A stretch of DNA of 64,000 nt. It comes from Palsa-1033 sp963735455. GTDB lineage: Bacteria; Chloroflexota; Limnocylindria; Limnocylindrales; CSP1-4. The position numbers and the translations under genes are program-made. Of this stretch, positions 48,221 through 57,260 are shown piece after piece. The notes below the pieces were generated by a model. It saw only the letters and a program-made list of their open reading frames with translations, did no database searches and was not told the DNA's origin. Each line of letters opens with the position of its first letter. Position 1 is the first letter of the stretch. The stretch lies in contig CAVTKZ010000004.1 of the NCBI GenBank assembly GCA_963735455.1, positions 496,001 to 560,000 of the forward strand, given 5' to 3'.

Positions 48221-51069
48221 CCGGCGCGCTCGCGACCCGCCCCGCAGCACGGCGCAACGTTGTCGCCGAGATCGCCGCACGACGCGCGACGGACCTGGCC
48301 AGCGAGCTCGCCGGTGTATCGGTGGCCCGCCTCGAGCGGGCCGCAGCCGCGGCTCCCGCCCCCCGCGACCTCAGCCTGCGCCTGGCCCGGCCGGGCCTGG
48401 CCCTGATCGCCGAGGTGAAGCGTGCCTCGCCCTCGGCCGGCCGGATCGTGGCCGCGTCCGACGATCCGGTCCGCCGCGCCCGCGCCTACGCGGCCGGTGG
48501 CGCCGCAGCGATCTCGGTCCTGTGCGAGCCGCACTGGTTCGGTGGCTCGGTGGCCGACCTGACGGCGGTCCGGGCCGCGGTCAGCGTGCCGGTCCTGGCC
48601 AAGGAGTTCGTCGTCGATCCGCGCCAGCTGCCGATCCTGCGGGCCGCCGGGGCCGACCTGGTCCTGCTGCTGGCCAGCCTGCATCCCGCCGCGCGCCTGG
48701 GCCGGCTGGTCGACCTGGCCCTCGACCTCGGGCTCGAGCCGCTTGTCGAGGCCCACGATGAGCGCGAGCTCGAGCGGGCGCTCGGCACCCGGGCCCGCCT
48801 GGTCGGCCTGAACAACCGCGACCTGCGGACCCTGGCTGTCGATCCCGAGCAGGCGGTCCGCCTCCGCGCGCTCGTGCCGGCCGACCGCCTGGTGGTGGCC
48901 GAATCCGGCGTTCGCGAGCCGGCCACGGTCGCCGGCTGGCGCGCCCTGGGCTTCGACGCGGTGCTCGTCGGCGAGGCCCTGATGCGCGCCGGCGACCCGG
49001 CCGCGGCCGCGGCCCGGTTCGCGGCTGCCGGCCGGCTGCCCGACGACCTGGCGGCCCGCGCCCGAGTGCCGCTCGTCAAGATCTGCGGGGTCACCGACGC
49101 CCGTGGAATCGAGGCCGCGCTGGCGAGCGAGGCGGACGCGATCGGGCTGAACCTGGTCCCGGGCACGCCCCGCTGCCTGTCGCTCGAGGAGGCCGTCGAG
49201 CTGGCCCGGCGGGCCCGCTCCGGCGGTCCGCTGGCAGGCCTGCCGCGGATCGTGGCGATCACCGCCGACGCCGGCCTCGAGCGCCTCGCGGCGATCATTG
49301 CCGGCCTCGACCCGGACGTCGTCCAGCTCTCCGGCGACGAGAGCCCCGAGCTGGTCCACCGGCTTGATCGGCCGGCCTGGAAGAGCATCCGCCTGCCGAC
49401 CGAGGCGTCCGGCGACGGCGTCCTCGAGGTCGCGGCGATCGTGGCCCGGGGCCAGGCCTACCTCGACGCGGGCGTCGAGCGGATCCTCCTCGACACGGCC
49501 GGCGGCCCCCACCCGGGCGGCACCGGGGTCCGCTCGTCGACTGAGCTGGCCGCCGCGGTCGCCCGCGCCCTGCCGGTGATCCTGGCCGGCGGCCTGACCC
49601 CGGCCAACGTCGGCGAGGCGATCCTGGCCGTCCCGGCGATCGGTGTCGACGTGGCCTCGGGCGTCGAGGCGCCGCGGACCGCCGGCGAGCGACCGCGCAA
49701 GGACCCCCTCCGGGTCGCCCTGTTCAGCAAGCGGGCTCGCGCGGCGCGCTGGGACCAGCCCAACGTGGCCGCCCGCCCGACCCCGGTCTTCGCCGGCCTG
49801 CTCGAGGCAGATGGGCAGGGACGCTGGGGCTGCAACCGGGAATTCGGCGGTCGCTACGTGCCCGAGACCCTGATGGCCGCCCTGGAGGCCCTCGAGCGGG
49901 CCTACTTCGCGCTCCGCCGCGACCCGCGCTTCTGGGCCGAGTTCCGGGAGCTGCTGGCCACCTACTCCGGCCGACCGACGCCGATCTATCGGGCCGACCG
50001 GCTGGCGGCGGCGACCGTCGAGGAGGCGGCCCGGCTGGTCGCCCAGGCGCCCGGCGTCCCAGTCCGGATTCCGGCCGCCCTGCGGGTCTACCTCAAGCGC
50101 GAGGACCTGGCCCACACCGGTGCCCACAAGATCAACAACGCCCTGGGGCAGGCCCTCCTCACCCGGCGCCTGGGCAAGTCCCGGGTGATCGCCGAGACCG
50201 GGGCCGGCCAGCACGGGGTGGCCACGGCCACCGCCTGTGCCCTGCTCGACCTGCCCTGCGTCGTGTTCATGGGCGCCGAGGACATCCAGCGCCAGCAGCC
50301 GAACGTCCTCCGGATGCGCGCCCTGGGCGCCGAGGTCCGGCCGGTCACGTCCGGCTCGGCGACCCTCAAGGACGCCGTCAACGAGGCGATGCGCGACTGG
50401 GTCACGAACGTCGAGACGACCCACTACGTCCTGGGCTCGGCGATGGGCCCCCACCCCTATCCGACGATCGTACGCGACCTCCAGCGGATCCTGGGCGACG
50501 AGGCGGCCGCCCAGCTCGAGGCGGTCGAGGGCCGCCTGCCCGACCTCGTCCTGGCCTGCGTCGGGGGCGGCTCGAACGCGATCGGGCTGCTCGACCGGTT
50601 CATCGGCGAGCCGGCCGTCCGGCTGGCGGTCGCCGAGGCGGCCGGCGACGGGATCGCCACCGGCCGGCATGCCGCGGCGCTGGCCGGGGGCACGCCGGGG
50701 ATCCTCCACGGGTCACGCTCGCTCATGCTCCAGGACCTCGATGGCCAGGTGGTCGAGGCCCACTCGATCTCGGCCGGCCTCGACTACCCCGGCGTCGGCC
50801 CCCAGATCGCTGCCCTGGCCGCGGGGGGCAGGCTCGAGCTGGCCGCCGCGACCGACGCCGAGGCCCTCGCCGCCCTGCGCCACGTCGCCCGCCTCGAAGG
50901 GATCCTGCCGGCGCTCGAGACGGCCCACGCCTTTGCCGTCCTGCCCCGCCTGATCGCGGGCATCGAAGGCTCCGGGGCGGGCTATCCCGCCGAGACGGTC
51001 GTGCTCCTCGGCCTGTCCGGTCGCGGCGACAAGGACTTGGCCGCGCTCGAACCGGGCGTCCCCGGCTGA
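48217..51069 (+). CDS. trpCFB: Trifunctional TrpC-TrpF-TrpB fusion
   Basis: 950 aa in one frame. Residues ~1-280 are indole-3-glycerol-phosphate synthase ('LIAEVKRASPSAG', 'VLAKEFVVDPRQL', 'LGLEPLVEAHDE', 'VGLNNRDLRTL', 'VAESGVREP'). About 287-495 is phosphoribosylanthranilate isomerase ('VKICGVTDARGIEAAL', 'LILAGGLTPANVGEAI'-like, 'GVDVASGVE'). About 530-940 is tryptophan synthase beta ('EFGGRYVPETL', PLP Lys in 'HTGAHKINNALGQALL', 'GAGQHGVATA', 'VGGGSNAIGL'). TrpB has three extra residues (C-N-R) in G-R-W-G-C-N-R-E-F-G-G. No stop codon occurs in any forward frame across either junction. Overlaps trpD (ATGA) and trpA (TGATG). Confidence 0.93.
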   Translation: MTGALATRPAARRNVVAEIAARRATDLASELAGVSVARLERAAAAAPAPRDLSLRLARPGLALIAEVKRASPSAGRIVAASDDPVRRARAYAAGGAAAISVLCEPHWFGGSVADLTAVRAAVSVPVLAKEFVVDPRQLPILRAAGADLVLLLASLHPAARLGRLVDLALDLGLEPLVEAHDERELERALGTRARLVGLNNRDLRTLAVDPEQAVRLRALVPADRLVVAESGVREPATVAGWRALGFDAVLVGEALMRAGDPAAAAARFAAAGRLPDDLAARARVPLVKICGVTDARGIEAALASEADAIGLNLVPGTPRCLSLEEAVELARRARSGGPLAGLPRIVAITADAGLERLAAIIAGLDPDVVQLSGDESPELVHRLDRPAWKSIRLPTEASGDGVLEVAAIVARGQAYLDAGVERILLDTAGGPHPGGTGVRSSTELAAAVARALPVILAGGLTPANVGEAILAVPAIGVDVASGVEAPRTAGERPRKDPLRVALFSKRARAARWDQPNVAARPTPVFAGLLEADGQGRWGCNREFGGRYVPETLMAALEALERAYFALRRDPRFWAEFRELLATYSGRPTPIYRADRLAAATVEEAARLVAQAPGVPVRIPAALRVYLKREDLAHTGAHKINNALGQALLTRRLGKSRVIAETGAGQHGVATATACALLDLPCVVFMGAEDIQRQQPNVLRMRALGAEVRPVTSGSATLKDAVNEAMRDWVTNVETTHYVLGSAMGPHPYPTIVRDLQRILGDEAAAQLEAVEGRLPDLVLACVGGGSNAIGLLDRFIGEPAVRLAVAEAAGDGIATGRHAAALAGGTPGILHGSRSLMLQDLDGQVVEAHSISAGLDYPGVGPQIAALAAGGRLELAAATDAEALAALRHVARLEGILPALETAHAFAVLPRLIAGIEGSGAGYPAETVVLLGLSGRGDKDLAALEPGVPG

Positions 51070-51921
51070 TGGCGGTCGCCGAGCCGCCGGCGGGCACGAA
51101 CCGGACGACCGGGGCCGGCCGAATCGCCGCCGCCTTCGAGCAGGCCGGCCGGGAAGGCCGGATCGCCCTGATCCCGTACGTCGTGGCGGGCTATCCGGAC
51201 GCCGAGACGAGCTTCCGGATCGCCCTCGCCGCGGCCGACGCCGGGGCGGACCTGCTCGAGATCGGGTTGCCCTACTCCGACCCGCTGGCCGACGGCGCGA
51301 CGCTCCAGCGCGCCTCGCAGGTGGCCCTCGCCGCCGGTGCCACGTTCGCCTCGTCGATCGCCCTGCTGGAACGGATCGCGGCCGCCCGACCGGGCGCTGC
51401 CGCTCGTCCCGATGGCCTACGCCAACCAGGTGATCGGCGGCGGCGACGGCGCGGCCACGGCCCGCGGCCCTGGTCGCGGCCGGCGCGTCGGGGGTGATCG
51501 TGGCCGACCTCACCCCGGACGAGGGCGGGCCGTTCGAGGCGGTCGCCGCCGGGGCCGGCCTGGCCGTCGTCTACCTCGTCGCGCCGACGACCGAGCCCGC
51601 CCGCCGGGCGGTGGGTCGCCGCCCGCTCCGGCGGCTTCCTGTACTGCGTCTCGCTGGTCGGCGTGACCGGTGCCCGGGCGAGCCTGCCGGCGTCGGTCGG
51701 CGCGCCTGGTCCGCGACGGTCAAGGCCGTCTCGCCGGTGCCCGGTCGCGGTCGGCTTCGGGGTCAGCCGGCCGGCCCACGTCCGGGCGATCGCCCGGGCC
51801 GGCGCGGACGGCGTGATCGTCGCCTCGGCCCTCGTCGACGCGCTCGGCCGCGACGGCCGCGACGTGGCCGCCCTGGGGCGACTCGTCGACGGGCCTCCGG
51901 GCGGCCACGGCACGGCGATGA
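51069..51921 (+). CDS. trpA: Tryptophan synthase alpha chain, seven single-base insertions
   Basis: Family blocks appear in changing frames: 'ALIPYVVAGYPDAETS' and 'LLEIGLPYSDPLADGATLQ' (catalytic Glu and Asp), then 'PLVPMAYANQV', 'GVIVADLTPDEG', 'GLAVVYLVAPTTEPARRA', 'FLYCVSLVGVTGAR', 'VGFGVSRPAHV' and 'GADGVIVASALVDAL'. Breaks lie near 51,393, 51,468, 51,607, 51,697, 51,719, 51,742 and 51,894, each one extra G. 853 nt minus seven gives 281 aa ending in TGA 51919-51921, a normal length. Probably functional in the organism. Confidence 0.85.
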
Positions 51922-52665
51922 GCCGGGGCACCGGATCCCGATCGGCGAGGAAGCCGGCAAGACCCGGTCGTTCGCCTGGGCGCTCGACTGGCCGGGCTGG
52001 TGCCGGGCGCAGCAAGGACCGGCTCGACGCTGCCGGCCGCCCTGGCCGCCGCCGCGTCCGCGCTACGCTCGGGTCGCGGCCCTGGCCGGCCTCGACTTCG
52101 TGGCGGATCCCGGCGACCTGTCCGCCGGCCGACTTCGAGCTGGTCGAGACGGGTGGCCGGCTCGGCCGGCACCGACTTCGGCGTGCCGGGCAGCGTGGCC
52201 GAGACGATCGCCGGCCGACTGACGGCGAGCTCGACGCGGACCGGATTGCCCGCCTGGTCGGGGCGGCCTGGGCGGTCCTCGACCCGGTCGTCGCCGGCGC
52301 GCCGGCCGAGCTGCGCAAGGGACCCCGGGGCGGCGGCCGGGATCGGGACGCGATCGTGGCCCACTGCGTCGCCTCCGACTCGGCCTACGCCAGCCAGGTC
52401 GGGCTGAAGCTCAGGGAGCCCGAGCCCGCTCGATCGGCCGGCCGTCGACGCCGAGCGCGAGGCGATCCTGGCCGTGCTCCGCCTGCCGTCGGACGGTTCG
52501 CCGCTCGCCGGACGGCGCTGGCCCGCCCGCTACGCCGCCCGCCGGATCGCCTGGCACGCGCTCGATCACGCCTGGGAGATCGAGGACAAGTCGGACCGGC
52601 TAGGGACGTCGCCGGCGCGGTCGCGGGCCTCGAGGGCCCGGGTCGCCGCGATCAGCCGCCGGTAG
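51918..52665 (+). CDS. Uncharacterised protein, frameshifted
   Basis: ATG 51918 overlaps the trpA stop (ATGA). Recognisable pieces in alternating frames are 'IPIGEEAGKTRSFAWALDWPGWCR', 'RYARVAALAGLDFVADPGDL', 'GTDFGVPGSVAETIAGRLTA', 'PAELRKGPRGGGRDRDAIVAHC' and 'YAARRIAWHALDHAWEIEDK'. The final block recalls DinB-like four-helix proteins, but this is weak. The stop is unresolved (about 52,600-52,665) and overlaps the convergent chorismate mutase gene. Last gene of the trp transcription unit. Confidence 0.5.
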
Positions 52666-52922
52666 ATCGCCAGCAGGTCGGCCTGGGCCAGCGGACCGAG
52701 GTTGGCCAGGGCTACCCGCAGGAGGACCTCCCGCTCGCGCTCGAGGTCGCGGACGGCTCGCCGGCCGGCGGCCTGCTTGGCCCGGCCGACCTGCGCGGCC
52801 GAGCTCGGCCCGCTCGTTGAGCAGGGCCACGATCCGCCGGTCGAGGGCGTCGATCCGGCGGCGCAGGCGGGCCAGCTCGGGCGATCTCGGGCCGGGCCGC
52901 GGGGCGTCCGGCGGCCGGTCAT
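52566..52922 (-). CDS. Chorismate mutase (AroQ type), internally frameshifted
   Basis: In corrected frames: 'PELARLRRRIDALDRRIVALLNERAEL' then 'AAQVGRAKQAAGRRAVRDLEREREVLLRVA', the all-helical AroQ-class mutase with its active-site Arg, Lys and Glu. Three inserted bases, two near the start and one at 'AEL-AAQ' near 52,797, cancel out, so the frame looks open over 118 codons while the N-terminal third reads as nonsense. ATG overlaps the aroQ stop (ATGA). Converts chorismate to prephenate for Phe/Tyr. Confidence 0.75.
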   Translation of the reverse strand: MTGRRTPRGPARDRPSWPACAAGSTPSTGGSWPCSTSGPSSAAQVGRAKQAAGRRAVRDLEREREVLLRVALANLGPLAQADLLAIYRRLIAATRALEARDRAGDVPSRSDLSSISQA

Positions 52923-53369
52923 CCGGGCAGCTCGCCCGCGGCGACCCGGCGGGCGATCGATTCGAGGGCCAGGCCGTAGCCCGCGGCGCCCCGGCCCGAC
53001 GATCGACTCGAGGGCGATGTCGGTGAGGAAGTTGACCGAGCGGAACGGCTCGCGGCGTCGCCGGGTCGGACAGGTGGACCTCGACGAACGGACGCTCGAC
53101 CGCGAGCAGCGCGTCGCGCAGGCTGACGCTGGTGTGGGTCAGGCCGCCGGCGTTGACGATCGCGACGTCGAAGTCCTTGCGCTGCAGCCGGTCGATCAGG
53201 GCGCCTTCGTGGTTCGACTGGAAGAAGTCGACCTGCAGGCCGAGCTCGGCCGCCCGGGCCGCGATCCCGGCGTGGATCTCCTCGAGGGTCGCCCGGCCGT
53301 AGATCTCCGGCTCGCGCGTGCCCGAGCAGGTTGAGGTTGGGACCCTGGAGGACGAGGACCGCGGGTCAT
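52919..53369 (-). CDS. aroQ: Type II 3-dehydroquinate dehydratase, four insertions
   Basis: Corrected sequence reads 'VLVLQGPNLNLLGTREPEIYG', 'DFFQSNHEGALIDRL', 'IVNAGGLTHTSVSLRDAL', 'FVEVHLSDP' and 'FRSVNFLTDIALESIVGRGAAGYGLAL', with the catalytic Tyr and His. Insertions lie near 53,360, 53,325, 53,055 and 52,993. 451 nt minus four gives 148 aa, the usual size. ATG overlaps the aroKB stop. Confidence 0.85.
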
Positions 53370-55060
53370 GGCCGGGCCGCCAGGAGCTGCCCGGCGACCC
53401 GCGCGATCAGGTCCGCCGGGACGTCCTTCCGGACGGCGACGAAGTCGGCCGTCGGCAGGACCCAGCGGAGCTGCCCGCCGGCGTGCTTCTTGTCGGCGCC
53501 GAGGGCCGCCAGGACGGCGTCGGACTCCAGCCCGAGCTCGGCCAGGCCGCCGGCGGGGGCCAGCTCGAGGGTCGTCAGGAGGTCCTCGATCCGGGCGGCC
53601 CGATCGGCCGGCGTGACCCCCAGGGCGACGCCGATCCGGCAGGCCGCCCGCAGGCCGTAGGCGACCGCCTCGCCGTGGAGCAGCCCGTCGCCGTAGCCCG
53701 CCGCGGCCTCGAAGCCGTGGCCGAGCGAGTGGCCCAGGTTGAGCGCCAGCCGGCCGGCCTCGATCCGGGCCGCGACGAGCGGATCATCGGACGCCTTCGG
53801 CCGGCCGCCCGACTCGCGCTCGTCGGCGAGGACCACCTCGACCTTGGCCCAGGCGCAGCGCTCGACCAGCTCGGCCAGGGCGCCGTGGGCGATCACCGCC
53901 GGGTCGCCGCGGGCGATCCCCGGGCCGTCGCGCTCGAGCAGGCCGAACAGGGCCTCGTCGCCGAGGGCGGCCATCTTGACCGCCTCGCCGAGGGCCGAGC
54001 GGCGCTGGCGGATCGGCAGGCCGGCCACGAGGGCGACGTCGATCAGGATCGCCGCCGGCTGGTGGAAGGCGCCGACCAGGTTCTTGCCGTCGGCCAGGTC
54101 GACCGCGGTCTTGCCCCCGATCGAGCTGTCGATCTGGGCGACGAGCGTCGTCGGGACCTGGACCAGGGGCACGCCCCGCAGCCAGGTCGCGGCCAGGAAG
54201 CCGGCGGCGTCGCCGAGCGCCCCGCCACCGAGGGCGATCAGCGGCTCGGTCCGCTCGACCCGCAGCCGGGCCAGTTCGCCGGCCGCCGCCTCGATCACGC
54301 TCAGGCGCTTGGCCGCCTCGCCCGTCGGCAGCAGGATCCGCTCGACGCTGAGGCCGGCCCCGACCGACCTCGGCGGCCAGCGCCTCGCCGACCGCCGCCC
54401 AGGCGCCGGGCTCCGAGACGAAGATCGCCCGTTCGCGCGCCGAGCTCGGCGAGGGTCGCCAGGAGGGCGCCGCGACACGAACGATTCGCCGATCCGGATC
54501 CGGCCCAGGCGGGTGTCGGCGGCTAGCAGCAACGTGCCCGGCCGTGCGTCTGCCCCGAGGACGGCATCGAGCCGGTCGATCACTGCGCCGACCTGGGACA
54601 GGCCGTTGAGCCGCACGGCCGGGGCGTAGAACCGCTCCCGCCCGGCCGCCAGCTCGCGGATCGTGCCGACCGGATCACGGCCCTGGAGGAGCGGCCGCGG
54701 GTTGGGCGAGTTGCGCAGGCGCTGGGCGAGGACCTCCGGCGGCCCGTTCAGCCAGACCGCCCGACGGCCGCGGTACAGCGCCCAGCGATTGGCCGGGTCG
54801 ACGACCGTGCCGCCGCCCGTGGCGATCACTCGGCGCAGCTCGGGCGCGCCATCGGCCTGGCCCAGGGCGGCGACGGCCGCCCGCTCGCGGGAGCGGAAGC
54901 CGGCCTCGCCCTCGGACTCGAACAGCTGGGCGATCGTCTGGCCGGCCGCGGCCTCGATCGTCGCGTCGAGGTCGACGAACCGGGCGCCATGGCGGGCCGC
55001 GATCCGGCGTCCGACCGAGCTCTTGCCGCTGCCCGGCAGGCCGACGAGGACGAGGTCCAT
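53366..55060 (-). CDS. aroKB: Shikimate kinase-3-dehydroquinate synthase fusion
   Basis: 564 aa as read. Residues 1-175 are shikimate kinase ('LVLVGLPGSGKSSVGRRIAAR' P-loop, 'FVDLDATIE', 'VIATGGGTVVDPANR', 'RPLL'). From about 185 it is dehydroquinate synthase ('LLPTGEAAKRLSVIE', 'LIALGGGALGDAAGFLAATWLRGVPLVQVPTTLVAQIDSSIGGKTAVDL' region, 'LNLGHSLGHGFEAA'). Residues about 195-235 are out of frame: three inserted bases between 54,355 and 54,480 cancel. The intended frame reads 'ALLATLAELGA' and 'ERAIFVSEPGAWAAVGEAL'. Starts 7 nt after aroC. Confidence 0.88.
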   Translation of the reverse strand: MDLVLVGLPGSGKSSVGRRIAARHGARFVDLDATIEAAAGQTIAQLFESEGEAGFRSRERAAVAALGQADGAPELRRVIATGGGTVVDPANRWALYRGRRAVWLNGPPEVLAQRLRNSPNPRPLLQGRDPVGTIRELAAGRERFYAPAVRLNGLSQVGAVIDRLDAVLGADARPGTLLLAADTRLGRIRIGESFVSRRPPGDPRRARRANGRSSSRSPAPGRRSARRWPPRSVGAGLSVERILLPTGEAAKRLSVIEAAAGELARLRVERTEPLIALGGGALGDAAGFLAATWLRGVPLVQVPTTLVAQIDSSIGGKTAVDLADGKNLVGAFHQPAAILIDVALVAGLPIRQRRSALGEAVKMAALGDEALFGLLERDGPGIARGDPAVIAHGALAELVERCAWAKVEVVLADERESGGRPKASDDPLVAARIEAGRLALNLGHSLGHGFEAAAGYGDGLLHGEAVAYGLRAACRIGVALGVTPADRAARIEDLLTTLELAPAGGLAELGLESDAVLAALGADKKHAGGQLRWVLPTADFVAVRKDVPADLIARVAGQLLAARP

Positions 55061-55067
55061 GGCCGGC

Positions 55068-56375
55068 CTAGTCGTCGCCGCCGGAGCCGGCTTCGCCACC
55101 CCGGCCGCGCTCGTCGCCGGCCGCGACCGGACGCGCCCGGCCCCGGCCGCCGGCCACGGGCGCCTCCGGCAGGCTCGCCAGCTGGGCCTGGTAGGCCGCG
55201 AGGTTTGCCCGGGTCTCGTCGATCGAGTCGCCGCCGAACTTGTCCAGGATGAAATCGGCCAGGGTGAGCATGACCATCGCCTCGCCGACCACGCCGGCCG
55301 CCGGCACCACGCTGATGTCGCTCCGCTCGTAGTGGGCCTGGTCGACGGCCTCGCCGCTGATCAGGTCGGCCGACGGCAGCGGCCGGGCCAGGGTCGAGAT
55401 CGGCTTGACCGCTCCGCGCACGACGAGCGGCTCGCCGTTGGTCACCCCACCGGTTAGCCCGCCGGCGTTGTTGGTCCGATGAATCCAGCGTCCGCCGGTC
55501 CCTCGCCCCTCGATCACGTCGTGGACGGCCGAGCCGAAGCGGCGGGTCTGCTCGAAGCCCAGCCCGAACTCGACGCCCTTGACGATGTTGATGCTGACCA
55601 CTGCCGCGGCGAGGGCGGCATCCAGGCGGCGATCCCAGTGGACGTAGCTGCCCAGCCCGATCGGCAGGCCATGGGCCACGACCTCGAACACCCCACCGAC
55701 CGTATCCCCGTTTGAGCGAGCCTCGTCGATCCGGGCAATCATCCTGGCCTCGGCCTCGGGATCCGGGCAGCGCAGCGGCGATTCGTCGGCCTCCGCCCGG
55801 GTCCGGCTCGCCTTGGCCGGGTCGAGGGCGACGCCGCCGACCTCGGCGGTGAACGACCAGACATCGATCCCCAGCTCGGCCAGGAAGGCCCGGGCCACGC
55901 CGCCGGCCGCCACCCGGGCGGCCGTCTCGCGCGCGGAGGCCCGTTCCAGGACGTCACGGACGTCGTTGAAACCGTACTTCAGGGCGCCGGCCAGGTCGGC
56001 GTGCCCGGGCCGCAGCCGGGTGACCGGCGTCGCCCGCTTGTTGCCCTCGTCAGCGTGGTGGGCCAGCTCGGCGGCCTGGGCCTCGCTCAGCGGCTCGACC
56101 TGCATCACCTCGGTCCAGTTCTCCCAGTCCCGGTTGCGGACGAGGAGGAGAATCGGCGAGCCGAGGGTCAGGCCGTGGCGGACCCCGCCCAGGATCTCGG
56201 CCCGGTCGTGCTCGATCGCCTGGCGCGCGCCCCGACCATAGCCCCGCTGACGCCGGGCCAGGTCCACCGCGAGGCCGTCGGCGGTCAGGGCCAGCCCGGC
56301 CGGGACGCCCTCGATCGTGACCCCCAGCGCCGGGCCGTGCGACTCGCCGGCCGTCAGGAACCGCAAGCGGCCCAC
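55068..56375 (-). CDS. aroC: Chorismate synthase
   Basis: 435 aa. 'RFLTAGESHGPALGVTIEGVPAGL', 'RRQRGYGRGAR', 'HADLAGALKYGFNDVRDVLERASARETAARVAAG' and 'GRGTGGRWIHRTNNAGGLTGGVTNGEPLVVRGAVKPI' cover the FMN and EPSP sites. A Gly/Arg-rich tail of ~35 aa follows the fold. The GTG start directly abuts the aroE stop (0 nt). Confidence 0.96.
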   Translation of the reverse strand: MGRLRFLTAGESHGPALGVTIEGVPAGLALTADGLAVDLARRQRGYGRGARQAIEHDRAEILGGVRHGLTLGSPILLLVRNRDWENWTEVMQVEPLSEAQAAELAHHADEGNKRATPVTRLRPGHADLAGALKYGFNDVRDVLERASARETAARVAAGGVARAFLAELGIDVWSFTAEVGGVALDPAKASRTRAEADESPLRCPDPEAEARMIARIDEARSNGDTVGGVFEVVAHGLPIGLGSYVHWDRRLDAALAAAVVSINIVKGVEFGLGFEQTRRFGSAVHDVIEGRGTGGRWIHRTNNAGGLTGGVTNGEPLVVRGAVKPISTLARPLPSADLISGEAVDQAHYERSDISVVPAAGVVGEAMVMLTLADFILDKFGGDSIDETRANLAAYQAQLASLPEAPVAGGRGRARPVAAGDERGRGGEAGSGGDD

Positions 56376-57260
56376 TCAGGCCTCCGCGACGGCGCCGGTC
56401 GGCTCGCCCTCGGCCGATTCGATGCCGCCGGCGCGGGCCGCCGTCAGGGCACTCTCCATGACCTCGAGCGGGGCCGGCTGGCCGGTCCACAGGCTGAACG
56501 CGGCGGCGCCCTGGTGGAGGAGCATCGTGGCACCGTCGGCGACCGTCGCCCCGTTGGCCGCGGCGTCGCGCAGCAGCCTCGTGCGCCGGTAGATCAAGTC
56601 CAGGACGAGCAGGTCAGGCGGGATGATCTCGCCCGGGATCGGCGATTCGTCGCCGTGCAGCCCGATCGACGTGGCATTGACCAGGATCCGGGTCTTGGCC
56701 AGCTCCGCCTCGATGATCGACTCGTGCCAGGGCATCGCCTTGAGCTCCATGTGGGCGGCGCTCTTGCCGAAGAACTTGACCAGGCTCTCGGCCCGGTGGA
56801 GATGGCGGTTGAACACGATGATCCGCAGGAAACCGGCCGTGATCAGCCCGTGGATCACCGCCCGGCTGCCGCCGCCGGCGCCGAAGACGACGGCCTGGCG
56901 GGGCATCTTCTGGCGGCCGACCAGCTTGTCGATCGCCTGCTTGAAGCCGGGCACGTCGGTGTTGTGGCCGACCAGCCGCTTGCCCTCGCGGGTGATCGTG
57001 TTGACGGCCCCCGTCGCGTGGGCGTCCTCGGTCAGCCGGTCGACGAGGGGCACGACCCGCTCCTTGTGGGGGATCGTGATGTTGGCGCCCAGGAAGTCGT
57101 CGGCGCGCAGCTCGCCGATCGCGCCGGCCAGGGCGATCGGCGCCCGGTCCCAGAGCTCGTAGCGGGCATCGATCCCGAGCGAGTCGAAGGCGGCCTGTTG
57201 CATCGCGCCGGACAGCGAGTGGCTGACCGGGTGACCGATGAGGACGACGCGCTTCGTCAT
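56376..57260 (-). CDS. aroE: Shikimate dehydrogenase
   Basis: 294 aa. 'LIGHPVSHSLSGAMQQAAF' (shikimate site), 'GANITIPHKERVVPLVD' (catalytic Lys), 'GAVNTI', 'GHNTDVPGFKQAI', 'VVFGAGGGSRAVIHGL' (NADP loop) and 'VNATSIGLHGDESP'. ATG overlaps the aroA stop. Confidence 0.95.
   Translation of the reverse strand: MTKRVVLIGHPVSHSLSGAMQQAAFDSLGIDARYELWDRAPIALAGAIGELRADDFLGANITIPHKERVVPLVDRLTEDAHATGAVNTITREGKRLVGHNTDVPGFKQAIDKLVGRQKMPRQAVVFGAGGGSRAVIHGLITAGFLRIIVFNRHLHRAESLVKFFGKSAAHMELKAMPWHESIIEAELAKTRILVNATSIGLHGDESPIPGEIIPPDLLVLDLIYRRTRLLRDAAANGATVADGATMLLHQGAAAFSLWTGQPAPLEVMESALTAARAGGIESAEGEPTGAVAEA

Noticed and set aside
48217..51069. Possibility that the trpCFB fusion is an indel artefact
   Set aside because: No stop codon in any forward frame at either junction and no frame change inside the gene.
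53366..55060. Taking the aroKB frame at face value as an intact protein
   Set aside because: Residues about 195-235 match nothing in this frame but match dehydroquinate synthase in shifted frames, so three compensating indels are present.
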